DNA of 64,000 nt from the NCBI RefSeq assembly GCF_000972845.2, contig NC_040032.1, positions 3,987,073-4,051,072 on the forward strand, in the 5' to 3' direction. A model generated the notes under the pieces. That model worked only from the letters and a program-made list of their open reading frames with translations, was not told where the DNA came from and searched no databases. Both the position numbers and the translations under genes were made by a program. Numbering within the stretch: the stretch's first letter is position 1; every line of letters starts with the position of its first letter. Below are positions 13,522-27,002 of this stretch, in pieces. Source of the stretch: Larimichthys crocea (lineage: Eukaryota; Chordata; Actinopteri; Sciaenidae).

Positions 13522-14636
13522 GTAATTTGAATTATGAAGAGAGCCTCCAATGTCTCTGCCATCCCCTGGTGTGGAGATAAGACTACAATGGTTTAGTAGA
13601 AAGAATGAATGAATAACGTGAATAAATATGAATAAATAAATAAAACAATCCACTCCTTTCCTCTTTTTATTAAACATCAATGGAAGCCTGACCTCATATA
13701 AAAAGTGCTTCCATCCTATAATGGTGCAATTAGACAATCTGACTTTGTTTCTCTGCTCTTGCTATGGTTGCTTCAATGCTTTAATCCCACAATTTTCCTT
13801 AATCTGTCCATTCATGCTGCTAATACTGTATCCTCTTACATTAGTAATACCTCCTTCCCTTCCATGTCTGCTTGTATATGCCCGTGGTTTATATCTGTTT
13901 GACTGAGTGCATACATGATTCGACTTGTCTTAGCGTGCAGTATAGTGTGCCGTGTGTGAGCATATGCAAGTGTGTTGGAAATTATGTTCGTGTAGGAGGG
14001 CCCTGCACCCTGTCTCAGCAGGCCGCTGGTACACTGGCTCCAGCGTCTGGTGGCAGCTGTCTCTCTGTGTGTCCCTGTTTCAGGTGACAAGGTACCTTCT
14101 CATGTCGCATCATTGTTCTGCTTCGGCGCTCAGACGCTCATTCTTCTGGCTCAGCTGCTCCTGGTGAGATTGGTTTGCTCTCCCTAAAGATGGAAGGTGC
14201 TCCAGAGATAAAAACAAGAATGATTATTCACACGCCAAGCCCAGGAGCTGCTGAATGTGTGTGTGTTTATTGATGTATGCATGGCGTGCATGTGTGGATT
14301 TGCATGCAGCGTGTGTGTTCTCTTCAGTATTTTGGGATCTCCAAAGCCCACAGCTCACACTGGAATGAGCCAGAAAAGAAAGGCATTCACTGCTATTTCT
14401 ATATTATCCTACCCAAGGGCATGCTGATATAATGAATACATCATTTTGTTATCTGGAGTGAGCAGTACACTTTGCTGATACTTTTTGCCAAGAGGACTTA
14501 AACGATTTTCAGAAAGTTTCACATTTAAAAACATGTGCAGTCCTTCCTTTGTACATTTAAGAAGTTTATCTGTGGCCCTCTGAATTTCTTATGAGGAATA
14601 AAACTATGTCAAGGTGATCTGGATTGATATCCTATT

Positions 14637-14680
<44 letters not shown>

Positions 14681-17600
14681 ATATGTGCATGAGAGAGACT
14701 CTTTTGAATACAGTGTCATATCAAGGCCCATTCACAGATAAAAAATGAGGGCTTAGCTTATTCCTGTGCACAGACAAAGTTGTGAGTTAGGTCCTCTCCA
14801 CCAAATACCTATTAAAGGGGATTTTGGAGAAGAGGCCGCCGGAGATAAAAAACCAAAAAGGAACTGAATTTGCATCTGCAGGTGATGTCCTTGGCACATA
14901 TTAAAGCTTACACACACCCCCATCCTCCCCACACACATTCAGTTCATATTCAGTTACCACACTAATTTTGCTCAATGGCCCAAAACACCAAAACTCAGCC
15001 TCTTCTTTACACGGTCAGTTTATTTTTGAAATTGTTTATTTCTCTGCCTCCTCTAACTTTTCTGAAAAAATACAGACTTTATCTTGGGACACAGAATGTC
15101 TATTTCCATACAAATTAAAGTTTAATGCAAAAGCATTTTCAAAGCAAAATAGTGGTATGGCTGAGGGAGGGGGCTAAGCCTCTGAGAAAGTGGCCCTCTG
15201 GGAGGGAGAAGACTAGAGACTAGGGCACCAGGCAATTCATCAGTGACTGAGAATGCTGTGATCCGCAGCAGCCATCAGCATGCTAATGTTCTTCTCCTGA
15301 CTGGATATGTCACTCTTCTTCCTGATGTCAGTGCATGAAGGTGCCAGTTTAAACTCACATCTCAACAGATGTTAAGAGGAAGACTATAGAGTTGAACTTC
15401 CTTGTGGAGTTGATGAACAGTCGACTGTGACAGCTGTATTCCACATCAATAAAAAAAAAAAAAAAAAGCACATAAATGTAGAAGTCAATGACAGAGTTCT
15501 CTGAAGAAGAGTTGTTGTTCTGATTATTTAATCAATCACAACCTCCGGCAGAGGTGGATTTTTTTTGCACTTGCAGACTCCCGTACCAAACAAGTGTGTA
15601 CCTGTGAAGTCTGGAGTGCCTACTGAGGTCAAAGCCTCAAACCCCTTTCATTCTGGCAGGCATAAAACACAGTATTCTCACTCTTTTCAGAAAATAACCG
15701 CATTGATACTGATGCTGAGATTCATAAAATAATACATAAAGAAATTCAATTTCATCATGTTCCTTTCAATAAACACCAAAATAACAAAAGAAACAGCAGT
15801 TGGGATTTGAAGAAAAAGGTGAGAGAAGAAGGTGAAATATGCATACAATGAGTAGAGAAACAGGCTACTCTTGAAGTTACTATGAACAAATACAAACAAA
15901 ACAGTTAAGATGTATTGCACACAGCAATCTAACCCAACCTCATATTATGATCATGTAAAGCCTGCTGCAGACTCCTGTAACATCACATTAGCTAATTAGG
16001 ACACACAGATTGGATGTTCAGAGTCCCAGATAGTATGGTGTAACATCTATTCTCTTCTTTTACCACTGTGTATTGTCTCTGTCACTTTTGATGATTTTGA
16101 CTTTTTTCTGTTTATGAAATCTACATATTCCATCTACAATCAGCATTTAGAATTGAATTGACCAAAGAAAGATGTTTGTCTGTGATCTTTCTAAACTCGT
16201 CGGACTGCACAGTTTGCTATTAACCTGGGTTATGCTAAAATAGTAAAATAGCTTTGATTAGGCCAATGTGAGATATGGAAACACAGGAGAGCTTTGCTAA
16301 TGATAGATTACCAACTGAGGTGGACATAAAAAGGAGAATCAAGGGTTTAGAGACTGTTAGAACGGTAAATGTATAGACCCATTTTTAAAGATTTTTTATT
16401 ATTTTTTTTAGGGAAAAACTTTTTTCATCCTCCTAAATGAAAATGACGACATGACTCAATGCATCAGAGGGTAGAAAATTGTCTTATTGAATAACTGATT
16501 CATTAAAAAACAAAACAATGAATTAGCCATTACTGTTAATGAGTGCAATGGTTTCTCTCTTAATCATGGTGTTTGATAGCATATGGCCACATTACTAAAC
16601 AAGGATCTCCAAACCCAAAGTTCATCGAGTCCATGCAGGGCCTCAAGTGCACTTTCTGCTGATTTCACCAGACCTTTGGATGTGATAATGATGAAAAGTA
16701 GCAAACTAAGTTTGACACAATTTAGATATAAAGCATGCATGTTCCATGTCTATTTGAAGGTGCCTTAATGTATATTTTTATTTATCTAGTAAGGTCTGAT
16801 ATTGCACACAAATTGCAGACTCTTTTTGAAAACAATTCACAAAAATATTTTGAGATGAATTACAGGGGTCAGGGATCATACTCTTTTAAATATCCATGTA
16901 AAAGACTGATGTCTGAAGTCCCATAGTGTGATTTATTCCCCCAAAGGCTGTGTACATAGGACAAATCCAAGAGGACTGACATTTGGCTTTAGCTCTTGCC
17001 TAACATAACTACAGTCAAACACAAACAACTCTCACTCACCATGATTATGATTGCTTGAAGAACTAGAAACACTTTGAACAATTTCTCCACTTGACATCTG
17101 CTTCTCACCTTTTGTGTCACGTCCCTCTTTCTCACAAGTGCTAAAAGTAATCAAACCTTTGCAGACTCGCAATACATATTTCCAAACCTCCCATCAACCC
17201 CCCAGTGTTGAATGTCAGTACGCATTATGATTAGTTGAAGAAAACAAACAATCAGAATTTGGTTCAAGGTTTTTCCATTTCTCCTAATCCAGTTGGTACT
17301 TGAAGCTTTTTTCCCTTAATCAAAAGGCCTCCACTTCCCCACCCCCCTTTGTCGTGGTAACTTCGGTCATCCAGATGTTGTTCAAATCTACATGGGAAAA
17401 CTTTCATGCATTTTGCTGTAAAAGGAAGAGTTCCTGTACAGAATATTTCCTCTCAAGTCCTGTTTCAACTGGAGAATTGATCAGATAGCACTATATGCAC
17501 AGTATAGTGTATTGGGCCATATCTCGTAGCTGACAGTGATGACAGAGCATGATACTGCTTAGAGCATGTTACAAGAAGACATCTGCAAATTGATTTTGCG

Positions 17601-18846
17601 TCCCAGTGTCCTGTGGTTTTGTTATCGGGTAATTAAATGTGACTGGAAATGCTCATTCATTACTGCGTGTTCCACATTGGTATTCCGTCCAAGTCTAGGT
17701 ACAGGTTTCAGGAAGCAGAGGGCATAGGAGACAGGATTTATGAGAATTTACCACATTTTGCATCACTTGTTTACCCAACTGCTCTACGAAAATTGCAACC
17801 TGTAGGAATATTAAAGACTGTCAGTGTTTTGGCCTGGAGCAACAAAACAGAAAGAATAACTGCCTACAGTATTCAGTGACATTCTGCCCAGATTATTGTT
17901 ATAGGTACTATTCTCTTTTGCTTCATATTGATTATAGTAAAGGAAACATGACAGAACACAACAAACCAACAATAATAGGATGATAAGAGACATTATATGA
18001 AAAAACTGGCCATAGTCATGAGGATTCATCCTCTGGGAATCATGAATGTCAGGAGTAATTTGGGCTCATGGAATCTATTCAACAATTGTTGGGGCCAAAA
18101 ATTTCTACCTGCCACTGGTGTTTCAGGAAAAGTTAACATGATTTACAATGAATCTCTGTACAAAATGACATTGCAGTCCAGTTTATTGTTGAAGCATTGC
18201 CATGAATTTCTCAACCTGGTGCAGTTATTCTCATTACTGTGGACATTCTTTCAAGATATGGGAAACACGGACATTGTAAAAACAGCATATGGAGGCAAGC
18301 AGCAATTACCCCGCTGGATTAATTGGAGCCATCTGCATAGAGAGCTACTTCCTGTGCAATTTACCAGCTTACCAAAATAGATGCTTTGACAGAGGTGACG
18401 TATATGTAAAGGCACGAAACATTCTGCCTATTGTAACTTCACTCAAGTTAAAACACAAGAAAGATTCTCTTGTTTTCCTTTTTTTTACTTTAAATGCAAA
18501 TAATTTATATTCAAAACAACAAGTCAAAGTTCATGTCTGTTCATGTTATATTGCATATTTCTTTGTCTTTCAGTTTTATTTATTTTTAAAGCCGATCATT
18601 CTTTCATCTTGGACAACTGTGGCCCACTGGAGTCCTGCTGGCTTTTATCTTTATTTGTGCATCTTTATATGTTTATGCACGGCTCTCTTATTTTTAGTGG
18701 CTGCTGCACAGCAAGTTTCCTTTGATGGAACAATATAGAAAAGTGAAGTGAAGTGATGCGACGTGACATGAAGTCCTTTGTTCAAAGACAAAGATTTTAA
18801 GACATGGATGCTGTTGTTATTCCTGCCCACACTTACGCTAACTAAG
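13522..18846. other. No gene seen
   Basis: Apart from the (GT)n at 14641 and an A-run at 15450-15466, I see no gene, RNA gene or clear transposon. The open frames at 17649-18738 are short, overlap in several frames and show no domain. Confidence 0.55.
14641..14679. repeat. (GT)n microsatellite
   Basis: About 19 perfect GT units. Confidence 0.95.
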
Positions 18847-19740
18847 ATTGTCACTTTGTTCAGTTGTATGGATCTACGGTAAATGAGGAAAGGAAGTAAT
18901 CATATGGTTCAACCTTTCCTATTAACTGATAAGAAGGCCATCTGCTGACAGGTCTGCATGTTACGGGACTTGCCACTGACTAATACAAAACACAATTCTC
19001 TCTTCTTCATTGTTCTTCATCAAAGACAGCCCACAGGTGAAGGTTATATGGGAAAACGTCTAATGATGTGTGGACCGCATCAATCTATTTCCCCTCCTCG
19101 GTGGCTTTTCTCAACACAATGAATGGAGGTGGCTTTCATTTCCCATCTGTCCTCCAAGTGTTGTGTTAATGTGTGAAGCAGGGTTTAAAACCATATACCT
19201 ATCAGCGATTAACCTTTTCATCCAGATAAGGCAGTTTTACTCACACTAATATGTGTGTGGCATATCAAGATGTTGATTAAACTTCATAACTATGAAACAG
19301 CCGTGACTTGGACTGGTCATAATAAAAGGTCATTCCAAAATGTGCAGATTTACCATGTAAAAAGACATTTAAGGCACTGAACTATCGCTATTTCACATAC
19401 AGTAGAGCTATAAATACCTTTTTTATCCCTAGGAGGACATAGTCATGACCCACCCTGTTCTGCCTCTGATTCTCTAGCACTCATTGGGGTATCAGAATGA
19501 GTGCTGGAAGGAATAAATATTGTCACTTTGTTCAGTTGTATGGATCCGGGGTAAATGAGGAGAGGAAGTAATCATGTGGTTTAACCTTTCCTATTAAATG
19601 ATAAGAAGATCTGCTGACATGTTAAGAGACTTGGCACTGACAAATACAACACAGATAGGGTTACAAATAGCTTTTTTTTCCCTAGGAGGACAAAGTCATG
19701 ACCCTCCTTGCTCTGCCACTGATTAGCAAGTTCTCATTAG
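18847..19740. repeat. Local direct duplication in two blocks
   Basis: Block a (18847-18996) recurs at 19519-19655: ATTGTCACTTTGTTCAGTTG + TATGGATC, GAGGAAGTAATCAT-like, ACCTTTCCTATTAA. Block b (about 19409-19490) recurs at 19659-19740: CCCTAGGAGGACA.AGTCATGACC and CTCTGATT-like. The order a-b-a'-b' with a shorter spacer in the second copy fits a tandem duplication of about 670 bp followed by an internal deletion. No coding frame. Confidence 0.85.
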
Positions 19741-20205
19741 CGAAACAGGGCCCTGATAGCCATGCTGTTGATAAGTAGAATCAGCTGTCAGATGGATTAT
19801 CTTGGCAAAGAAAAAGTACTCACAAACATGTATTTTGACTAATTTAAAAGCGAAATTTGAGAGAAATAAACCTTTTATGTGCAAAGAAAAATGCTTTAGA
19901 GGTGGGTATTAAGTAGGTATTACAAGTTAACCCAATGTGCTTTACATTAAAATACAGACAACAACATGTATAAAAAAATATATAATTAAAATTCAACTCA
20001 ACAGTTAGTCAAAGAATTAATCAGCGAGTGAATTTAATTTTAAAAAATTAGACTTTCATCCTGCCTGAATGCATTTCTGATAATAATGCCAGTACACCGG
20101 TACTCAAGTTCATAACTTTGCCCCAGCTATAATTCTGTGTTCCCTTCACTTATAAAAAGTACCTAGAGTAAGTAAAAATATGGAACATTAACAGTACCTC
20201 TGTGT

Positions 20206-20250
20206 TCGCTGCACAGCTGTGTAGACGAGATGAATTCAAAGCAGAGGAAA
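20206..20250 (+). repeat. Short third match to the 10,2xx/20,4xx family
   Basis: ACAGCTGTGTAGACGAGAT differs from the 10,39x block (ACAGCTGTGTAGTCGAGAT) at one position, and the next bases are loosely similar. It is short enough that chance cannot be fully excluded. Confidence 0.35.
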
Positions 20251-20439
20251 GACGTGAGCATCCATCCATTCAATCCACATAGACTCCGACCTCAGATCAT
20301 CGCTGTCCTAAGAACCAGCTGTCCTGTCAGCAGCACAGCTCTTGCTGAGCTGACAGCAAGGTGGCCAAACTGTCTTCACCAAGCTGACTAATATCAGAAA
20401 TTTAAAGAGAAGTCATATAGGCTGACTTCAAAAGACACA

Positions 20440-20950
20440 CAGAAATGTGTCCACTGTAGACTGTAAATGTGCTCCTGGTGTGCCACCTACTGTTGTGGGA
20501 ACTACCACAGAGGTGATGCTCATGATTTTGGTCAGTCTTTATATATCTGTGGACAGGAAATGTAAAAGTGTGAGACCTGTGCAATTCTGTCATGAAACTG
20601 TACAGATGTGTAGTTTTGGTAGCTGTGGCTCAGGAGGTCGAGCAGGTCATCCACTAATCAGAAGAATGTTCTTCTGAGTTTGATCCTCCAGTTTGCATGT
20701 GTCCCAAATTGCTCCCAAGGGCAGTGCCATCATTGTCTGAATGTGTGTGAATGTGATTAGATACGTTCTGCTGAGCAGCCACCTTGCATGGCAGCCAATG
20801 CCAGTGTCAGTGTATGAATGTTGTAAGAATGGGTGTATGGGATGTGTAGTGTAAGTGCTTTGAGTGGTTGGAAGACTAGAAAGTACCATTACCATTTACC
20901 ATTTGTGATCAAAATGAAGGCCAATTTTGAAGGTGGGATAGTCCAATCCA
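20440..20950 (+). pseudogene. Decayed, SINE-split homologue of the 10230-10497 block
   Basis: Shared runs with the 10,2xx block include AAATGTGCTCCTGG, GTGGGAACTACCACAGAGG, ACTGTACAG.TGTGTAGT and, after the SINE, GATCAAAA..AAGGCCAA. Length changes shift the frame in the middle. A tRNA-derived SINE (about 20615-20903) lies exactly between the two flanks that are contiguous in the other copy. Confidence 0.65.
20615..20903 (+). mobile_element. tRNA-derived SINE
   Basis: The head, GTAGCTGTGGCTCAGGAGGT + CGAGC, has the layout of a tRNA with A box, and a degenerate B-box-like GTTTGATCCTCC follows. The body carries CCCAAATTGCTCCCAAGGGC + AGTGCCATC and ends GTGCTTTGAGTGGTTGGAAG + ACTAGAAAG with an ACCATTTACCATTT tail, the design of a common fish SINE. 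It interrupts the relic at 20440-20950. Confidence 0.85.
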
Positions 20951-23894
20951 TGACTCTACTACTTTTACGGCATCAATAATATGAGTACTCATGTCACAAT
21001 GTAGTAATGACTGAGTACTCATGGGTCTGAATGTCAACATGTTTGACAGGGTATCACAGAGGGGCATTATGTTCAGACGTTAAGGTGAACCTTGAGGATC
21101 TTTAAAACTGTGATTAAGAAAATGACTAATGTATTAGGCAAATCCAACCCAGTTTCTTGCTCTGCAGGCAACAAATGTATTTTCACTCTGGGCCGAAGGA
21201 CACGGCTTTAAGGTCAGCAGCTCTGTTAGTCTGTCTGCCTTAATCACCTTTCACATTAACATGTTGGTACCGCTGTGGATCGATCATCTGCCCACACCCT
21301 CCATGTTCTCTGGTCTTTGTTCAATCACACTTCTCTGATTCGAATCAACTATAATTTATTTGTCTTACAAGTGGAGGAGATGAAAACCAACTTAATCAGT
21401 GTCGGAAGGGAGAACGTTGGTAATGGATCGATCCCTTATTCTTCCATCACAGGCTTGTGTATGAGGGAGGCAGTGCACCAGTCAGAGACAGATCTACACA
21501 GCTATAGCAACTACACTTGCAGATAATGCAGACGACTCCTGTTCAGAAGCATGAACAACAAGTGAAGCAGGTTTGCACACCTACATCAGATGGAGGCTAA
21601 TTGAAACCTGTTTTTTGTTGACCTAAGTTGTTTTTCTTGTTTTACAAGATTACCTAATGGATGAGGTCCTGGATTATGCTTTTCTAAAAACATGTAACTT
21701 ATGCTGCTTCTTGATAATTCATTTCCAGAGTGCTCTTTTCTGCCTCCAAGATTGTTTGGCTTTCATTTTGACAGTCCCAATGTCTTTAAGTCCCCATATG
21801 GACGTCGCACCATCTGCTGCGTCTCAGCTCTGTAACTCAGCTTACATATATCCACCTGTCAAACCTGTACGGTGTTTTGACAGGTTCGCCAATTTATTCT
21901 CATACGACTTAATTCCAAGAAAATTGCTTTTAAGGAACTAGGGAGAACTGGGTCATAAAGTTGAAGGAGTTATGAAGTTATGGTGACTATATTAAATGCT
22001 GTTATTTGCATATTCAGTTTTTTTTCCCCCTGTGGTCCTATTGTGGGTGTGTGAATAGATTCTCCACACAGCATTTCCTTCTGTATGACACAGGTTACAC
22101 TTACCACACAGCATTCATGTTTTTGTGTTTTGCATAATTATGTATTCTTGTGCTGTGTTGCATTTTGCTTTGCCAACTCACACAAGGTATTGTGCCAGAG
22201 AGCCACAAGGTTTCATGCAGTAGTTTTGAGTGCCCCCAACAAACAAAGCACCACACAAGCATCATACAAATAAGTTCTCATGTAAAGCACTTCCCATGAA
22301 GGATCCTTGAACATGCTTCAATAAATTGTCACATTAGTCCCTTTCCTTCACTTACACCCTTAACTAGATAACATTAAAGCACAAATGCCCAAAGCAAATG
22401 TCTTGCATGACACAAAAGTTGAGAACTCTCAGTAATAATCGTGCTTACAAAACAACATTATTTCAGTTAATTCAGAGGATAAGGTTGAGAGTTGTGGCAG
22501 TGGTCAATACAGGAGGCGTGTGCAACACTCCACCAGCCCCAAAGTTCAATTCAGAGTCAGCAAGCTTCATAAAATATTGTTAAATATTTAAAACAAACAC
22601 ATTATTTTTTTTTACTTTTGGAACTACACAGTATGAAATTAACATCCTAAACTGGTATATTTTGTGTTTTCATGCCTAAAAGCCACCATCCAAGGTATTC
22701 AAGACACAATTCAACTTGAGTGAGAGTTAGATTAAGTAAGCAGCCAAACTGTTGGATGGAGTGCTTTTGCCTTTCTGCTTCAATTATTGAGTAGCCGTGT
22801 CTTCTATAATCCAGGCCTGCTAGAAAATATTATTGTGAGTGTAAAAGAAGAAGGTAAATAATCAAGTAAATAATCCCCAGCCACAACTGGTTAATAGCAT
22901 GCTCAGCCAGCAGGCTTGTATAATTTGTCTTTGTGACCTGAGCAGGTGGAAATGCGAGTAAACAATCTGACAACATGGACTTCACAATCTGCATGTATCA
23001 CTCTGTGACCCCCCCCTCTCTCTCACTCTGCTGTTGTACAGTCTATAATCCAAAATGTTATCAGAATGGATGCTGTCTGTGTTGGGACGGAGAGAGTGGA
23101 TTACTTGAACAGGCACATCAGAGGCATCACTGGAATTTCAATGTGTCCGGTATCAGTTTCACTAACAAAAATCCAACACGGACTCGCAGATAAAAATGTT
23201 TACTGCGGCTGAGCAACATTTGTCCTTGAATGCAAGCAGCATGTATGCATTCAAATACATTTGCCTTTGTGAGTATGTCTCTAGTCATGTGTGTGTTTGT
23301 GTGTGATTAAGGCTAGCTGGCATGCTTGGATGTAGTAAGTGATGGCAATATGGGATGCATGGAAGCATCAACGTTCCCTGTAGAGAACCAATTAGATGGA
23401 AGCCTTGGGAACGCTCAGAGCCATACGTTAGCTTGCCAGCATGTAACAGGCCAAATGTAGGGAGGGGGCCCTTTCTTCACACTCACACACAAGAGCCCAC
23501 ACACACTCCCAAACACACATACAAAGCAAATACACATATACACAGCACAGCACGTATGCACCAGACGTAAACAAATTGCCATTTTCAAGTGTCAGTGTGA
23601 TTGTTTTTTTAAGTGGTGACTTAAAGTGAAACGCAAACGCAAGCTCTTCACATCTCTTTATGTTTTGATGTTTGAGGGGTGCATAAAATGACAAAAGCTT
23701 TCAAGAATACAGAGTATTTACCGCTCCAAAGTTGAGTTAGAAGAAGTGAATATGAAATCTGCAGACAAGGAAAAAGTTATTAAACTCTGCTTTCTTTACC
23801 CTTCCCTTCAGCTCTGTGTTCTAAGATTATTTTGTGTGCACTGTGGAATATAGTAGTAACACATTTATTTAAGTCAAAGAAATATGGGTTAACT
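20951..23894. other. No gene seen
   Basis: Short chance frames only. A small inverted repeat (ACCTGTCAAAC...GTTTTGACAGGT) lies at about 21856-21889. Confidence 0.55.
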
Positions 23895-24115
23895 GGGCGA
23901 CACGGTGGTGCATTGGTTAGCACACAGCAAGAAGGCTCCTGATTTGACCCGCTCAGTCGACTGGGGCCTTTCTGCTTGGACGTTGCATGTTCTCTTTATG
24001 TTTGCGTGGGTTCTATCCTATAGTCCAAAGACATGCATGTTAATTGGTAACTCTAAATGTGCAAATGGGATCGGCTCCAGTCACCCTGCAACCCTAATAA
24101 GGATAAATAATGTTC
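23895..24115 (+). mobile_element. Degenerate fish dispersed repeat, SINE-like
   Basis: Motifs GGCGACACGGTGGTGCATTG + GTTAGCA, GGGGCCTTTCTGCTTGGACG + TTGCATGTTCTC, GCGTGGGTTCTATCC and AGTCCAAAGACATGCATGTT + AATTGG appear in order. I know this series from very abundant repeats in many fish genomes. The copy is eroded, with internal deletions. Confidence 0.75.
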
Positions 24116-26626
24116 TGAGCATTTTCTTTTACAAATTTGTCTACAGATATCTTTACATGTGTGTAAACATCACCTGCTGTAATACGCTGTTTGAATATGT
24201 ATCTTTATATAGGTTATCAATGCTGGCTTAAGTCTCATAGGCCCACTAAGAAACAGAAACTCTATTTTAGCCAATCTATTCCAGTGATCAATATCACAGG
24301 TGCTCTGTTTTAGAAAGCAGTTGTGATTGGATTTTCTCTTAAATCCCCCGCTAGAGAGTAGATTTACACACACAAACACATTGCAGCGAGGAATTCTGTT
24401 GACTAATGTTGGTGTAATTGCATACGTGACATTTAATAGGACCAACACTCTCCCCTCTCTGTCTTCCATGCATGCTCAGTTGATTTGTAGTGGGCTGATA
24501 ATTAGTCAAGCAGGTGGGAAGTCATTAAGGAACAGACACTCTCTAACTAAAGGGAAAAACCTGAGCAACAGAAAAGACGGTATTGTTGTAAATAGGGTGT
24601 AGTCACAGTTCGTGGGATTCATATTTTTTAGGGACTGCTTCTATGAAGGAACTACAAAACCATTAAACATTCTGGCAAGTCATCTGTAATCCAAAAATAA
24701 AGATAGCTGTTCAGGCCAAAACAAAACTGGAGATGATAATTATCTCATGGAACAGATTTCAGTTGTACACTGGGAGCAGTCATAGATTTTTAATGGTTGC
24801 TTTACTGGGGATGAGCTTTAAAAGAAATCCATGCTACAATAGTCCAAACTGCTTCCTAAATACAGCTCACAGCTCTCTGCTTCCCTCCCAGTGGAGGCAT
24901 TAAACATCCCAGTAGACCCTTACACTACTGAGTGGATACCCTGGCAAACTTTTTTGGTCTTTGTAGCTCATCCAAATAACTTCTCACTCGACACTGTGCT
25001 TTACTGGGTCCTGAGAAACACACCTACCAAGTATGAAGTTGGTCGGATGAATGCTTGTGGAGAGAATTGAAGGACGGATAGACAAATCGAGACTCCTTTC
25101 ATTTTTGCTAGATGACTGTGACCGGTTGAACCTTCACAGCATCAGCACTGAATCCCTCTCACAACTGCATGCACTGTAGACTGCAGCTCACAGCTGTGAT
25201 CCAACGCTGAATGTGAATCAGTTTACCTCACTGACATTTCCTTCCTGTGTAACATGCTGCAGGCAGTAGGGGAGATAACACTAACTCACATTGATCCTCC
25301 ATTTCAGTTCTTTTGTTCGCTGATTACTGGGGAGGCTTGTGACCACAGGCTGGCCCAATGTCAGGTCTAACTTAAGGCAAGACAACCTGAATACATTACC
25401 TAGAGGAGCTCTGATATATCCTTGAGTGCAGTTAATCTTTGATGTTGCACTGGACTTGAAGGACGCTGAAGGCAAATTGCCTCTGAGGTAAAATGAGTCA
25501 ACACTATACACACATTGCATGAACATTGTCAGATTACATTGTCTTACACGGCCAACAGTAAACATGATTTTGCATCGGAATGAAACAGAATACAAAGCAC
25601 TCAAAGCTACAAACAAAGAAAGTAAAAAAATAAAAAAAATCTTTGCACACAGTACAAAATTCCCCATTGCTAAAAGATTTCACAATGAACCATCTGTTGG
25701 TGAAACGTCCTGTCATGTCTGCACTGATGGTGTTGATTTATTTTATGGAGTCATCTGAGATCTCCTTTCTCTCTTTTTCTACTTAATTGCATTACTTCCT
25801 CAGGTGCCCAGAGCGCTGTGCACAGGCGGAACAATAACCATTCAAAAAGTTAATGGCCTCTCAAATGGTCGATGAACACAGTCATTCTTAAATCTTAAAG
25901 ACGGAGAAAAATACATGGTAAATGGTTGAGGTGAACAAATAGAATTGGTCTTGACTTTGACATCTTCCTACAGTTAGTACTGTACAGTGTTGTACGAGAG
26001 GCAGCAGAAGGCATTTATTTAAAAAATGTACAATTCACTCCTTCTAGAAATGGAGAGAAAGACCCTGTCATATCAAAAGGTATAAGTCAGCGTTTTTTTA
26101 ATTATAAAAACTTCTACTATAACTTGTTTCATTTTAAAATGCTTTTTTATTTTTTATATTCGGTCAGCCTATTAAATGTTCTTTTTCAAACCCGGGGTAA
26201 AAATAATCATTATTTCAGATTTTTTTTTTCATTCTGTATCTTCAATTTGATCTTCAAAACCTTTTTATTTTGCATCAATCTGTTAGAGTTAGTTAGCATA
26301 GTAAGGATAGTTAAAAATGAAGTGTTTTCAGTCTTTTAGCTCATTGTTTTGGTTTTGTTTCTCCCATTAACCTCTGATAAAGTGTACTCAACCTATCCAG
26401 CATCAGCCAGCTGACAGACAATGCTACCAACAAGTTGGTGAACAAAGTGGAGCATTTAGCTGCCAAATATTTACATTGGGAGCTGGGGGACACCAAATCA
26501 GAGCTAAAGGAGGACAGACACATGACTCCCAATCAATGTAAATGTTGCTTCATGTCTGCTATATGTGTAAATTGTCAACCCTTTCCTAACGTATCAAACA
26601 TTTTCCATAGCATCAGCTAATGTAGG
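24116..26626. other. No gene seen
   Basis: AT-rich; the 128-codon minus-strand frame at 25281-25667 has no conserved motif, splice context or coding-like codon use. Confidence 0.5.
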
Positions 26627-27002
26627 ATAAAAGACCAGTGTGTAGGATTTAGTGGCGTGAAGTTGCTGGTTGCAACTGCCTTGTCTCACCCTCCTTTCCT
26701 AGCATGAAGAAGAATGTATAGTGACCGCAAAACACACAAAATATGTGAAAGCCTGTCTACAGCCAGCATTTAGTTTGTCCCTTCTGGGTTACTGTACTGT
26801 ACTGTACTGTAGAAACATGGCGGATACCATGGAATAGGACCCACAGTATGTATAGATATAAAAGGTTCAATCTAAGGTCACAAAAAACATAACAATTCTT
26901 ATTTTCAGGTGGAAATACATAAACATTATATTCCATTTTGCCATATTCTGTAAAAAAAAAAAAAAAAAAAGAGCCTCGTAATCTTACACACTGTACCTTT
27001 AA
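26627..27002. mobile_element. MITE copy 2 (family with GTGTAGGATT ends)
   Basis: Better preserved copy. It starts TAAAAGACCAGTGTGTAGG and ends AATCTTACACACTGTACC + TTTA; the end is the reverse complement of the start with few mismatches. It holds a short ACTGT tandem (26791-26812) and an A-run (26952-26970). No transposase frame, so non-autonomous. Confidence 0.8.

Noticed and set aside
17997..18738. Overlapping frames of 127 and 149 codons in two frames
   Set aside because: Both are open in the same DNA, neither shows a domain, and the region lies next to the non-coding local duplication.
23895..24115. A tRNA gene, because of the GGTGGTGCA...GGTTAGCA head
   Set aside because: No cloverleaf can be drawn and the downstream motifs belong to a known type of fish dispersed repeat.
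25281..25667. 128-codon minus-strand frame with a hydrophobic N terminus
   Set aside because: The hydrophobic start comes from A/T-rich tracts (poly-A on the + strand); no conserved motif or flanking exon structure.
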